Notes: generated by a model not told the origin, from the letters alone. Counted from the stretch's first letter, positions 54,310 through 61,811 are shown. The stretch: DNA of 64,000 bases from an uncultured Synechococcaceae cyanobacterium (GCA_902572395.1 CACGFX010000002.1:40580-104579); one strand, 5' to 3'. Numbers and translations are program-made.

Positions 54310-54414
54310 AACCTATTTTTATTTAAGATGTGAGATGTTTTTATTAATTAATCTTTAAAATAAATTTTTAATGTTTTTTCTATAAATTACAAAAATTATT
54401 ATTCAGTGTTTTAA

Positions 54415-55185
54415 TTAATCATTAGAGATTCCATTTGAATTCAATAAGGATATTGAAGGCCTTATATAAATAAAAATAGACCCATACATATCCTGCATAA
54501 TTCTCATTTCATCGTCTAAATATAAAATTGAAACCTGGCAATTTGGCGATTCTTTATTCCAAGGTAACTTATTCCATACCTCTTTAACTGGATACCATCT
54601 ATCCATAAGTAATTTACTAAATAATGGAATCTTATTAAGTCCATCAACTTTGGAAACTTTTGTTTTTTGTAAGTTCATATCAAGTAAATTATTTCTTAAA
54701 ACTAAATCACTTGCTAAGGTTATTACTCTTCCACCAAAAGTAGGCAATAGTTTGAACCAACCCAAGATAGGAATTGTTGTGAGCCCAAATATTATAGTGT
54801 CAAAAGTAGATATAAATTCTTTTTTGTCAAAATCAATCTTTTGAGCAATTCTACCAATAGTAGATATGCCAAAGGATCCTACTTGCAATTTATGTAATTT
54901 AAAAAAAAGATTACTTTTAAATTCATCATTTAATGCCTTTTCAATAGCAAGGAAGAAAGGAGAACTTCGAAATAATTCAACATTAGAAAAAATTAATTCC
55001 CACTCTCCAGACAATAATTTTTCTGATATTTCAAAACTAAAGTCTTTAAGAGCATCAATCAATTCGTCCATTTCATTAGCTTTTTCCTCATACATAGGAG
55101 AAATTAATTTATTTAATCTTTGCCCTCTATCTGTAACAGCAGCTATTTTATATATATTTGACTTTATCTCTCCAATTTCTTTCAT
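54415..55185 (-). CDS. PAP/fibrillin family (plastid lipid-associated) protein
   Basis: 256 residues. PAP/fibrillin proteins associate with thylakoid lipids and plastoglobule-like bodies. Seen: an N-terminal helix, GEWELIFSNVELFRSSPFFL (about 60-79), the LQVGSFGISTIGR beta segment, FISTFDTIIFGLTTIP and a C-terminal SILYLDDEMRIMQDMYGSIFIYIR, which is the family's closing strand with the LDDxxRI-like motif. No signal peptide. A second member of the family lies at 57615-58157. The exact ligand is unknown. Confidence 0.9.
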   Translation of the reverse strand: MKEIGEIKSNIYKIAAVTDRGQRLNKLISPMYEEKANEMDELIDALKDFSFEISEKLLSGEWELIFSNVELFRSSPFFLAIEKALNDEFKSNLFFKLHKLQVGSFGISTIGRIAQKIDFDKKEFISTFDTIIFGLTTIPILGWFKLLPTFGGRVITLASDLVLRNNLLDMNLQKTKVSKVDGLNKIPLFSKLLMDRWYPVKEVWNKLPWNKESPNCQVSILYLDDEMRIMQDMYGSIFIYIRPSISLLNSNGISND

Positions 55186-55270
55186 AACTTCAATACAAGA
55201 AATACTAATTAATCTTAGGGATTTAATTTGAAGTTGATGGCAACTTTAATAATACTGGTAATAAAATCAA

Positions 55271-55453
55271 TTAATATTCTCCCCACCTTTTACCAATATC
55301 AAAACCCCATTCAGTGGTTAATCTAATTACCTCATCATGATTCTTGCATTTTGACAAGGATAACTTTTTACTAGGATTATTTTTTATTAGGTCAGCAATT
55401 TGATTAAGTTGCTCTATTTTTTTTAGAAAATTACTTAGATCCCTATCTGACAT
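55271..55453 (-). CDS. Nif11-domain small protein
   Basis: 60 residues. It matches the Nif11-like pattern: MSDRDLSNFLKKIEQLNQIADLI, then a short linker and a final conserved HDEVIRLTTEWGFDIGKRWGE helix pair. In other marine cyanobacteria Nif11 domains serve as leader peptides of ribosomally made peptide products; this copy has no GG cleavage site or core peptide, so it is the stand-alone form of unknown role. Upstream (55458-55565) lies a 35-residue membrane peptide in the same orientation. Confidence 0.82.
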   Translation of the reverse strand: MSDRDLSNFLKKIEQLNQIADLIKNNPSKKLSLSKCKNHDEVIRLTTEWGFDIGKRWGEY

Positions 55454-55457
55454 TTAT

Positions 55458-55565
55458 CTAGGAAGTAAATTTTTGATCATAAGTAAATATGTAATAAAGA
55501 ACCCAGGCAACACCAATAATCAGAATTGCAATCATTATATTTACTGACCAAACTACTTCTAGCAT
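55458..55565 (-). CDS. Tiny single-helix membrane protein
   Basis: 35 residues, MLEVVWSVNIMIAILIIGVAWVLYYIFTYDQKFTS: one membrane helix (about 8-27). It lies 4 bp before the Nif11-domain gene, so both probably share a transcript. It resembles the small thylakoid subunits in size, but I do not recognise it. Confidence 0.65.
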   Translation of the reverse strand: MLEVVWSVNIMIAILIIGVAWVLYYIFTYDQKFTS

Positions 55566-55690
55566 GTGATTTTTTGTATATTTTTAATATATCTAATATT
55601 TAAACTAAATTAATCGTTAATAATTTAAATCAACAACAATACACTACTTTTTCTAAGTGTATAAGATAGTCTTAAATAGTTTAAAAAATT

Positions 55691-55870
55691 ATGGGAGAAG
55701 CTAAGAGAAGGGAAGAGTTAGGCTTACCACCTAGAGAAAAGAAAAAGGAAAAACAAACATCGAAAAATCAATTAAACAAAATTTTAAATAAATATCCTTA
55801 TTTACCTTTCATTTTAGGTTTTTCACTACTGGCAATATTAATAATCGATTTAGTTAATTACTACAAATAG
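55691..55870 (+). CDS. Small single-helix membrane protein (MGEAKRR type)
   Basis: 59 residues beginning MGEAKRREELGLPPREKKKEK, a motif common to a family of short cyanobacterial proteins, then a helix (about 39-56). The basic N-terminus suggests cytoplasmic orientation. Conserved in many Prochlorococcus and Synechococcus genomes. Function unknown. Confidence 0.82.
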   Translation: MGEAKRREELGLPPREKKKEKQTSKNQLNKILNKYPYLPFILGFSLLAILIIDLVNYYK

Positions 55871-55913
55871 ATATATAAAAAAGGTGATACTTTTGGCAGA
55901 AGAGAAGATTATC

Positions 55914-55936
55914 TTCGCAATTGCGAAATTATTTTT
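55914..55936 (+). terminator. Possible terminator hairpin
   Basis: Perfect 14-bp palindrome TTCGCAATTGCGAA followed by ATTATTTTT, 44 nt after the stop of the preceding gene; a five-bp stem with a four-nt loop and a T-rich tail. Its presence argues that the next gene starts at the ATG at 55957 and not at the TTG at 55921. Confidence 0.55.
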
Positions 55937-55956
55937 CCATAATAAAAATAAAACTT

Positions 55957-56142
55957 ATGAAATCGATTAAAACCTCATGCGCCTTAATTTTAGCGTCCCT
56001 AACTTTGTTTTCCATATCTAATGCAAATGCAGGAGGTTGCAGTTCTCATATGGAGAAGAAGGCAGAAATTGAATGCTTGTCTGATGATAAAAAATGCATA
56101 GAAGCGAAAGAAAAAGAATCACTATACAAAGTTGAGGTCTAA
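55957..56142 (+). CDS. Small secreted cysteine-rich protein
   Basis: 61 residues from ATG 55957: a signal peptide (about 1-25, ending NANA) and a mature GGCSSHMEKKAEIECLSDDKKCIEAKEK with three cysteines. The extended frame from the TTG at 55921 overlaps the palindrome above and is not preferred. The mature start is like that of the secreted peptide at 42114-42335. The next gene begins at the base after its stop codon. Confidence 0.75.
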   Translation: MKSIKTSCALILASLTLFSISNANAGGCSSHMEKKAEIECLSDDKKCIEAKEKESLYKVEV

Positions 56143-56445
56143 ATGTTTGATAATCTTGGAACTGCTCTAGTACAGGCATTAGGCTTCTTTGCTGTTTTTG
56201 GTTTTTTTGTATATCAAACTTTAGTCGCAGATAGAAAACCAAAAAATTCAAAATCAAATCCTAAAAAGACAAAGATTTCCGACAGAAAAGAATCAATTAA
56301 AACAGAACCAAAAAAAGGCTTATTTAACAGAAAATCTAAACCTGTTGAAGAGAATTTACCAGTCCAAAAAAAGGGATTATTTAGGAGAAAAAAAGAAGTT
56401 ATTAAAGAAGAGATTAAACCAAAGAAAAAAGGTTGGTTTAAATAG
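56143..56445 (+). CDS. Membrane-anchored Lys-rich protein with KKGLF repeats
   Basis: 100 residues. One N-terminal helix (about 8-28) is followed by a highly basic tail, with the short motif KKGLFNRK, KKGLFRRK and KKKGWFK at intervals of about 22-26 residues, separated by Lys/Glu-rich spacers. It directly abuts the upstream secreted gene (TAA then ATG), so the two are translationally linked. The repeated Lys-Gly-(Leu/Trp)-Phe units may contact nucleic acids, ribosomes or acidic lipids; that is a guess. Confidence 0.78.
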   Translation: MFDNLGTALVQALGFFAVFGFFVYQTLVADRKPKNSKSNPKKTKISDRKESIKTEPKKGLFNRKSKPVEENLPVQKKGLFRRKKEVIKEEIKPKKKGWFK

Positions 56446-56531
56446 GTAAAGGTACTAAAACTCTATTTTGATATCTTTTATACAAAAAATATATTTAGTA
56501 ACTTTATAATTTATAAAGGATTACACTCGAA

Positions 56532-56666
56532 ATGAACCATAGAGAAATCACAAAAAAATATAGCGAGTTACTTAACAAGGCTGAGTTTGCTACTGGCCGT
56601 AAGGAAGTTGTAGGTCTTTTAAAAAAAGCTGCCAAATTGAAATCTCAGATTGAAATCAATTATTAG
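56532..56666 (+). CDS. Small basic protein, unknown
   Basis: 44 residues: MNHREITKKYSELLNKAEFATGRKEVVGLLKKAAKLKSQIEINY, helical and amphipathic with a strongly basic face. No membrane segment. The ATG is 3 nt after a run CTCGAA, without a strong ribosome binding site. Three successive hairpins follow its stop. No family recognised. Confidence 0.66.
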   Translation: MNHREITKKYSELLNKAEFATGRKEVVGLLKKAAKLKSQIEINY

Positions 56667-56726
56667 ATTTTAGAATTAGTTTAATTCTAAATGTAAAAAA
56701 TTTTTTTAAATAAGTTTTTACATGAG

Positions 56727-56748
56727 ATAATCTGCTTAGATTATTTTT
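56727..56748 (+). terminator. Hairpin-T terminator in the 56.7 kb hairpin cluster
   Basis: ATAATCT-GCTT-AGATTAT stem followed by TTTT. It is the last of three hairpins after the 44-residue gene, the others being TAGAATT/AATTCTA (56671-56689) and the 9-bp ATGTAAAAA/TTTTTACAT (56691-56723). It sits 3 bp before the next start codon. Confidence 0.6.
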
Positions 56749-56751
56749 CTT

Positions 56752-56931
56752 ATGAATAAAAAAGGTTATACAACCGAAAGCGGTGGTAGACAAAACGGTT
56801 TTGCAATTGAACCAGAAATTAACCCCATATCAGAAGGCGAATCAAAGAAATCCATATTTTTATTTATTGGAATATTATTACCTTTTCTAATAGGCGGTTT
56901 TTATTATTTAAGGACTCTGGATATATTCTGA
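56752..56931 (+). CDS. Small single-helix membrane protein
   Basis: 59 residues: a polar N-terminus with KGYTTESGGRQNGFAIEPEINPISEGESKKS and a C-terminal membrane helix (about 34-52). It has the look of a conserved Prochlorococcus protein. The preceding hairpin means it must be transcribed from its own start inside or after that structure, or by read-through. Function unknown. Confidence 0.75.
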   Translation: MNKKGYTTESGGRQNGFAIEPEINPISEGESKKSIFLFIGILLPFLIGGFYYLRTLDIF

Positions 56932-56935
56932 TATT

Positions 56936-57115
56936 TTATAAGCCATTTTTAGCAATATATTCTTCTGAACTAACTATATCTTGCATTAAGCTCTCTGATG
57001 AAGGATTAAATCCATTTTGCTCTAAAAAAGATTTAACCTTTTCAAATTTTTGCTGAATTTTTTTTGTATATGGAGTTGTCATCAAATAATCATCTTTTTC
57101 TGTTGAATAGTTCAT
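56936..57115 (-). CDS. Small helical protein, unknown
   Basis: 59 residues: MNYSTEKDDYLMTTPYTKKIQQKFEKVKSFLEQNGFNPSSESLMQDIVSSEEYIAKNG, a soluble, mainly helical peptide without cysteine. Too short for ordinary ORF cut-offs. Conserved-looking start and spacing, but no family. Confidence 0.68.
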   Translation of the reverse strand: MNYSTEKDDYLMTTPYTKKIQQKFEKVKSFLEQNGFNPSSESLMQDIVSSEEYIAKNGL

Positions 57116-57251
57116 TTGATTAACGAATTACTTTTACAATTAAATTTTGCAAAATATACGATTGCTATTGAAGTTATAAATATTACATAAATAATTTAAT
57201 AGTAATAAATACTTATAAGTTATTTGCTTGAGATCGCTATTGGTTGATTTT

Positions 57252-57536
57252 TTAAAGAGTACTTATAGTAACTAATTCCATTAAATCTCTGGATTGCAGA
57301 TATTTTTGAAATACTTCAGAATAAAATGCTTTTTTAGCAGCAAATTTTGATTCAAATTCTATTACTAATCCAAGCTGACCTCCATCCCATTCATTTGAGG
57401 TTGATTCTTGTATCAAATCTCTTTTTACTATTACTCCTCCAACAGATTTAATCCAAGGTAATACTGTCCTTATATATTCCAGAAATAAATCAGCATTTGG
57501 AATTGAAATTTTCTTTAGCCAGTAGCTCTTTGTCAT
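57252..57536 (-). CDS. DUF1330 family protein
   Basis: 94 residues from the ATG at 57536; an in-frame TTG one codon upstream (57539) is less likely. A ferredoxin-like alpha/beta fold characteristic of DUF1330: FLEYIRTVLPWIKSVGGVIVKRD, then WDGGQLGLVIEFESKFAAKKAFYSEVFQKYLQSRD. Family members are small stand-alone proteins of unknown function. Divergent from the second PAP/fibrillin gene. Confidence 0.86.
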   Translation of the reverse strand: MTKSYWLKKISIPNADLFLEYIRTVLPWIKSVGGVIVKRDLIQESTSNEWDGGQLGLVIEFESKFAAKKAFYSEVFQKYLQSRDLMELVTISTL

Positions 57537-57614
57537 CAAATCAACATATTCTGGGTAGAATATAGCACATGGAGGTAAGTATTTATCCTTAGCTATATAC
57601 TCAGCGGTTATTAA

Positions 57615-58157
57615 ATGAAATCAGAAGATGATTTATTAAATTTACTTCTTAAATCTCCAAATTCAGAGAGTATAAGGACTATTGCCGAACAACTTGAAAT
57701 TGTTCATAATTTTTCCTTTAGCAAAGATAGAAATGATTTAAAGGGTGTTTGGGAGCTTAGGTGGAGTAGTTCTAATAGTCCTTTTTTGAAATATTCTCCT
57801 TTTTTTGATAACCTTCAAATTCTTGATCCCTTTAATTTAAATGGTCTTAATTTACTTAAACCTAGAGGAATAAAATCAATTATTGGTACTGTTATTTTAA
57901 TAAGACTTTTTTACATAAATGAAAAAAAAATTGGGGTCAAATTTACACATGCTGGTGTTATAGGTCCTAAATTTAGAAGAAAAAATATAAAGGCTTTGAA
58001 AGAAATAAAAAATGAACAATTAGGGTGGTTAGAGATAACTTATTTAAGTAATAAGCTTAGAATCTGCAGAGGCGATAAAGGAACTTTATTTGTTTTAAGA
58101 AAAATAAATTCACCGACTTTATTCAAGAATTTTAAGGAATTTATTAAAAGTTATTAA
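57615..58157 (+). CDS. PAP/fibrillin family protein (short)
   Basis: 180 residues. Seen: DLKGVWELRWSSSNSPFLKYSPFFDNLQILDPF (about 42-74), a typical PAP_fibrillin N-terminal half, and the LGWLEITYLSNKLRICRGDKGTLFVL closing strand (about 137-162). The family is lipid-associated in plants and cyanobacteria. It is shorter than the other copy at 54415-55185, and there is no signal peptide. Confidence 0.88.
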   Translation: MKSEDDLLNLLLKSPNSESIRTIAEQLEIVHNFSFSKDRNDLKGVWELRWSSSNSPFLKYSPFFDNLQILDPFNLNGLNLLKPRGIKSIIGTVILIRLFYINEKKIGVKFTHAGVIGPKFRRKNIKALKEIKNEQLGWLEITYLSNKLRICRGDKGTLFVLRKINSPTLFKNFKEFIKSY

Positions 58158-58166
58158 AAATACAAA

Positions 58167-58460
58167 TTAATTCTTTATCCAAATAGACTTTAATACGAAG
58201 TAAATTGGAAAATATTTAAAAGATTCTTTAGGTATTTCATAACTTAAGAATTTTATTGCTTCTTCTAACCAGTAACCAATATCAAATCCTAAAAGAATTT
58301 TTTCAATAACAAACCAAAATTCTTTATCAAATACAATTCTGAAGTTTAAGTAAATATATTCCCAATGAAAGGTATTCCAATATTGGGTTAAAAATGAGGA
58401 TAAAATAAGCCAAATTGATATAAATAGAAAACTTTTAAGAAATTTATAAAATTTTTTCAT
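58167..58460 (-). CDS. Aromatic-rich small protein, unknown
   Basis: 97 residues with an N-terminal hydrophobic helix (about 8-25) and an unusually Phe/Tyr/Trp/Ile-rich remainder (NTFHWEYIYLNFRIVFDKEFWFVIEK). It could be an inner-membrane protein with one or two helices. No family recognised. Convergent with the PAP/fibrillin gene 9 bp away. Confidence 0.7.
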   Translation of the reverse strand: MKKFYKFLKSFLFISIWLILSSFLTQYWNTFHWEYIYLNFRIVFDKEFWFVIEKILLGFDIGYWLEEAIKFLSYEIPKESFKYFPIYFVLKSIWIKN

Positions 58461-58589
58461 ATACCAGCCACTGTCTTGTTGAATTTCAAATATCCCTTAT
58501 TATTATTTGGATCAAAAATTTTTCCATGAAATATATCCAAAAAGATATAAAAATATTGATAAAATAGTAAGTTTCATGGCATTAATAAT

Positions 58590-58715
58590 CTATTCTTCTT
58601 TTTTTAAATTCTGTGCCTTTAGATTTTTATTCTTTAGAAAAAATCCTAAAAACAGAAATGCAAAATATATTAGTAAACTTATGCCAAAAATTAAAATTAA
58701 GTTTGAAATATCCAT
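58590..58715 (-). CDS. Tiny single-helix membrane protein
   Basis: 41 residues, MDISNLILIFGISLLIYFAFLFLGFFLKNKNLKAQNLKKEE: one long membrane helix (about 5-27) and a basic C-terminus. This frame is a more credible gene than the 95-codon plus-strand frame over the same DNA, whose composition (Phe/Lys/Ile mixture without clear helix) looks like a shadow. Confidence 0.65.
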   Translation of the reverse strand: MDISNLILIFGISLLIYFAFLFLGFFLKNKNLKAQNLKKEE

Positions 58716-58834
58716 AAATGATTATTTTTATATAAATTACAGCATATTTTGCAAAGTTTTATCTATGGTAATTATTTTTCATTTATCACAATAAAGAGCT
58801 TCAATTATTAAGCTATTAATATTATTTAAATTAT

Positions 58835-59239
58835 ATGCAAGTAGCTTTTGCCTGGAGTCTTTGTCTATCAGTTGGAGTTGTTTTATTATCAATTATTCCA
58901 TTAACTATAGGGAGAGTTAAAGCGGGATATTCTGTTGAAAATATGTCTGCTCCAAGGGCTTTATTCGAAGAATTACCTTCTTTTGGTAAAAGAGCAGTTT
59001 GGTGTCATCAAAATTGTTGGGAAAGTATTTCCCTACATGCACCGGCATGTCTTCTTTGTTTGATTACTTTAACTGACTCTAATATTGCAATAATTGCTGC
59101 ATTGATTCATCCTATTTTTCGTTTTTTATATATTGGTGCATATGTATTTAATATCCCAACAGCTAGAGGTTTGATGTGGGCTTCAGGAATTTTTACAACA
59201 CTTTTGCTTTACAAAGAGGGCTTAACGCAATTGATATAA
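58835..59239 (+). CDS. MAPEG family membrane protein
   Basis: 134 residues with four hydrophobic helices. Seen: SIIPLTIGRVKAGYSVENMSAPRALFEELPSFGKRAVWCHQNCWESI (with the family's conserved Arg/Asn/Glu pattern), then LHPIFRFLYIGAYVF-like segment ALIHPIFRFLYIGAYVFN. MAPEG proteins in bacteria include glutathione S-transferase-like enzymes, but the activity of the cyanobacterial ones is not established. ATG start 58835. Confidence 0.88.
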   Translation: MQVAFAWSLCLSVGVVLLSIIPLTIGRVKAGYSVENMSAPRALFEELPSFGKRAVWCHQNCWESISLHAPACLLCLITLTDSNIAIIAALIHPIFRFLYIGAYVFNIPTARGLMWASGIFTTLLLYKEGLTQLI

Positions 59240-59244
59240 ACTAT

Positions 59245-60111
59245 TTAAACAATAAACTTTTCTAAATCTTTTAATTGATATTCATTGATTAGTTCTACTT
59301 TATTTGATTTTGCTAGTTGATGGGCAGACTTTGTAAAGCCAGATTTTGAGACTATTACTGCATGTGTGCCTTTCCAAAATAATTTACCAGCTGAAATTTC
59401 CTGAACTGCTTTATTTCCAATAGCTTTTTCATGATCTTTGCATTGAATACATATTCTCAAATCATTTATTGAAGCAATTATGTCAACCCCTTGATCTCCA
59501 GTGTTAGGTGTTTCTTTTACTTCCCAGCCATTTTGTTTGAGAATTTCCATACAATGATTTTCAAATCTAATACCTTTTTTGTAGTTTTCCTTGTTTTTAC
59601 TTGAGTAGTTTTTTTCTATTAGGTTTAAGCATGATTTCTCTATTAGACTCGCTATAAATACAAACCAATCTTCAGTCTCAAGCTTTCTAATAGATCCAAT
59701 TATCTCATCATCAATAGTAGGATTTTCATTACAATATGATCTCCACTTTTCGAAAAATAATTCCATACTTCCAAAATTTTTTAAAATTACTTTCTCCCAG
59801 AAATATGGTATACCCTCTTTAAAACGTTTAGATCCATTTAATATATTTTGCTCTATAGCTTTTTCATCAAGAGGTGGATTCCCAATCCATTTTTTATAAT
59901 CCTCGTTACCGTATGCATCTATTTCCCTTAATCTAATCCTTTCCTCTAACAAATTGTATTTGTTTTCTTCTATTAAATTATTAATTGTTTGAATAAAGAA
60001 ATTGGAATTTAAAGCATTATTTAATTTGAACTTTTTCTTTTTAATTTGATAATTCCTTAAGGTTATAAAAATTAAAAAAATGACAAAAATAATTAAACTA
60101 AAAATTTTCAT
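59245..60111 (-). CDS. Membrane-anchored Mrr-like restriction endonuclease family protein
   Basis: 288 residues. Residues 1-17 form one N-terminal membrane helix, the middle is helical and acidic, and the C-terminal third is a PD-(D/E)xK nuclease of the Mrr_cat type: RFENHCMEILKQNGW (Glu), GDQGVDIIASI (catalytic Asp) and CIQCKDH (QxK catalytic lysine), about residues 182-224, then AVQEISAGKLFWKGTHAVIVS. The triad is complete. Mrr proteins cut methylated or damaged DNA; the membrane anchor is a common Mrr variant. No methyltransferase gene is nearby, so this is not a standard restriction-modification pair. Confidence 0.88.
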   Translation of the reverse strand: MKIFSLIIFVIFLIFITLRNYQIKKKKFKLNNALNSNFFIQTINNLIEENKYNLLEERIRLREIDAYGNEDYKKWIGNPPLDEKAIEQNILNGSKRFKEGIPYFWEKVILKNFGSMELFFEKWRSYCNENPTIDDEIIGSIRKLETEDWFVFIASLIEKSCLNLIEKNYSSKNKENYKKGIRFENHCMEILKQNGWEVKETPNTGDQGVDIIASINDLRICIQCKDHEKAIGNKAVQEISAGKLFWKGTHAVIVSKSGFTKSAHQLAKSNKVELINEYQLKDLEKFIV

Positions 60112-60131
60112 TAATGATTTTTATTTTCGAT

Positions 60132-60383
60132 CTAAAAAGTTTTTGTTTTTCTAATAACAAAATTATTTTTTGTTATTACTGAAGATTCATTTACCTCAAA
60201 CCCATTAATTGCTGAAATTTCACCTTTTATGCCTTCTAGTGTTAATTGTTCGATAATGCCTTTTATTACTTCATCCTCCACCAATTTCCTATCAATCCTT
60301 TCAGGTGTAATATCCGTAAGCCATTTTGAGGTCTTTTTTTTTACAACCTCTGTAGGGTTAGTTATTTTTAGGTAGATAGCCAT
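60132..60383 (-). CDS. Small protein, unknown
   Basis: 83 residues with no membrane segment: MAIYLKITNPTEVVKKKTSKWLTDITPERIDRKLVEDEVIKGIIEQLTLEGIKGEISAINGF, then a short beta-rich tail NNFVIRKTKTF. Charged, mixed alpha/beta. Located 20 bp upstream of the Mrr-like gene in the same orientation, so it could be an associated small partner, a hypothesis only. Confidence 0.7.
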   Translation of the reverse strand: MAIYLKITNPTEVVKKKTSKWLTDITPERIDRKLVEDEVIKGIIEQLTLEGIKGEISAINGFEVNESSVITKNNFVIRKTKTF

Positions 60384-60423
60384 CTTATAAGTCTTTCAGT
60401 TGAATTATAAGCATTAAATCTTC

Positions 60424-60621
60424 TTAACTTTTATTATTGTCATTACTTTCCCACTCAAGAAATTGGAAAACAAAAATTGCAAAGATAGAGAAAAATACTA
60501 TAAACAACCCTAACCATCCTATGAATTTGTGCTCTGTAAAAAGATTTGTAAGCATTGATTTTTCTTGATATCTTGACTCCATTTCATATTGGTAAGAGTC
60601 AATAACTTGAAATATATTCAT
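60424..60621 (-). CDS. Small single-helix membrane protein
   Basis: 65 residues: a polar N-terminal half (MNIFQVIDSYQYEMESRYQEKS), one C-terminal helix (about 33-55) and an acidic tail EWESNDNNKS. It lies between the thioesterase and the 83-residue gene, all in one orientation. Function unknown. Confidence 0.68.
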   Translation of the reverse strand: MNIFQVIDSYQYEMESRYQEKSMLTNLFTEHKFIGWLGLFIVFFSIFAIFVFQFLEWESNDNNKS

Positions 60622-60662
60622 AATTAATGATTTAAAAATCTTTCAATTTATGGATAATAATT

Positions 60663-61082
60663 TCAACCGTTTAATTTAATAAAGGCTTCCGATAGAAAAT
60701 CTGGTCTTTTTCTTATTATAGAAAAATTTCGTTTATTTATTAAGACTAAATTGACTTCAGCAATCGTTAAGATTTTTTTTCTCTTATTTAGAAATTTTGA
60801 AATTACATTAATCCGTGGACTTTTTTCAATATTGAATTCGCTTTCTATTGTTATTTTTTCACCAAGAAATAACGGGGATTTATATTTTATTGAAGTATCG
60901 ATTAAAGGTAAATCTAAGCCTTTTTTTGTAAGTTCAAAATAATTTATACCTACTTCTAATAGTGCATTTATTCGGCTTTCTTCGAGCCAATTAAAATATG
61001 TACCGTGCCACATTACACCTGCATGGTCTGCATGTTGAGGCAAAACAATTTTTTTTGTTTTCCAGACTGGTTTTGAGTTCAT
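60663..61082 (-). CDS. 4-hydroxybenzoyl-CoA thioesterase-type (hot-dog) acyl-CoA thioesterase
   Basis: 139 residues. Seen: HADHAGVMWHGTYFNWLEESRINALLE at about 17-43, the 4-HBT motif with catalytic Asp19 and His26, and a hot-dog beta sheet after it (TSIKYKSPLFLGEKITIESEF). In cyanobacteria a thioesterase of this kind hydrolyses 1,4-dihydroxy-2-naphthoyl-CoA for phylloquinone; the assignment here to that substrate is an inference from genus rather than from a specific residue. Confidence 0.9.
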   Translation of the reverse strand: MNSKPVWKTKKIVLPQHADHAGVMWHGTYFNWLEESRINALLEVGINYFELTKKGLDLPLIDTSIKYKSPLFLGEKITIESEFNIEKSPRINVISKFLNKRKKILTIAEVNLVLINKRNFSIIRKRPDFLSEAFIKLNG

Positions 61083-61190
61083 TATTATAATTTTTTTTTA
61101 ATATTTTTATTCAATTAAAAAAACTTTATTTGATATTTTATATTAATATTTTATTAATATAAGAATCACCAAAACAATATCTATAAATTT

Positions 61191-61427
61191 ATGTTTAATC
61201 GTAATAATAGAAGTAGAAAAATGAAGAAGATTTTTCAATGGGAGGAATATTTAAATTGGAAAAATATGTCAAAAGAACAGAAATTAAATTTCAAGAGGGC
61301 GTGCTTATTCCCATTTCTCGTATATATAGTTTATGTTTTTCTTTATCAATATTCCTTAGCAATTCTTTTATTACTAAGTCTATATTTTTTAATTAGATTT
61401 AAAAATAGAAATAAGTTGGGAAGATGA
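61191..61427 (+). CDS. Small membrane protein, unknown
   Basis: 78 residues: a basic soluble N-terminal half (RSRKMKKIFQWEEYLNWKNMSKEQKLNFKRAC) then one or two close membrane helices (about 42-70) and RFKNRNKLGR at the end. A second in-frame ATG at residue 11 (MKKIFQW) is also possible. No family recognised. Confidence 0.7.
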   Translation: MFNRNNRSRKMKKIFQWEEYLNWKNMSKEQKLNFKRACLFPFLVYIVYVFLYQYSLAILLLLSLYFLIRFKNRNKLGR

Positions 61428-61527
61428 ATATTTTTAATTTGATTTATTTAGATTTGTTTTAAATTAAACCAGTTTTTTATAAATAACTTTATTGGCATAT
61501 GACAATAGTATTAGATAAATTTTTTTT

Positions 61528-61767
61528 ATGAAAAGAATTATTTTGTTTTTATGTGTATTAGTTTTTTCAATATTTTCTAATACAAATAATTTATTAGCAA
61601 AAGAAATTGGAAATAATATTAAAGATAATATTTCCAAGGAAATTGAAGAAATTAAGCCTGATAATAATCAAAAAAATAATATTTCTAATTCTTCAGCAGA
61701 AGATATATTTGGTGATGAACAAACATTTCCATTCGTTGCAGGTTTAGGAAAAAATGCAGCACATTGA
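61528..61767 (+). CDS. Small secreted protein, unknown
   Basis: 79 residues with a signal peptide (about 1-24, ending NLLAKE) and an acidic Asn-rich mature part ending DIFGDEQTFPFVAGLGKNAAH. The conserved DEQTFPFVAGLGKN-like end suggests purifying selection, and I recall similar C-termini in Prochlorococcus secreted proteins, but cannot name the family. It lies 45 bp before the IF2-N-like gene. Confidence 0.72.
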   Translation: MKRIILFLCVLVFSIFSNTNNLLAKEIGNNIKDNISKEIEEIKPDNNQKNNISNSSAEDIFGDEQTFPFVAGLGKNAAH

Positions 61768-61811
61768 TTTCAAAGTTCTTGAAAATGTAGAATAAGAATT
61801 TTTTCATACTA

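Noticed and set aside
58507..58794. 95-codon plus-strand frame
   Set aside because: No coherent helix or family pattern; it overlaps a credible 41-residue membrane peptide on the minus strand (58590-58715).
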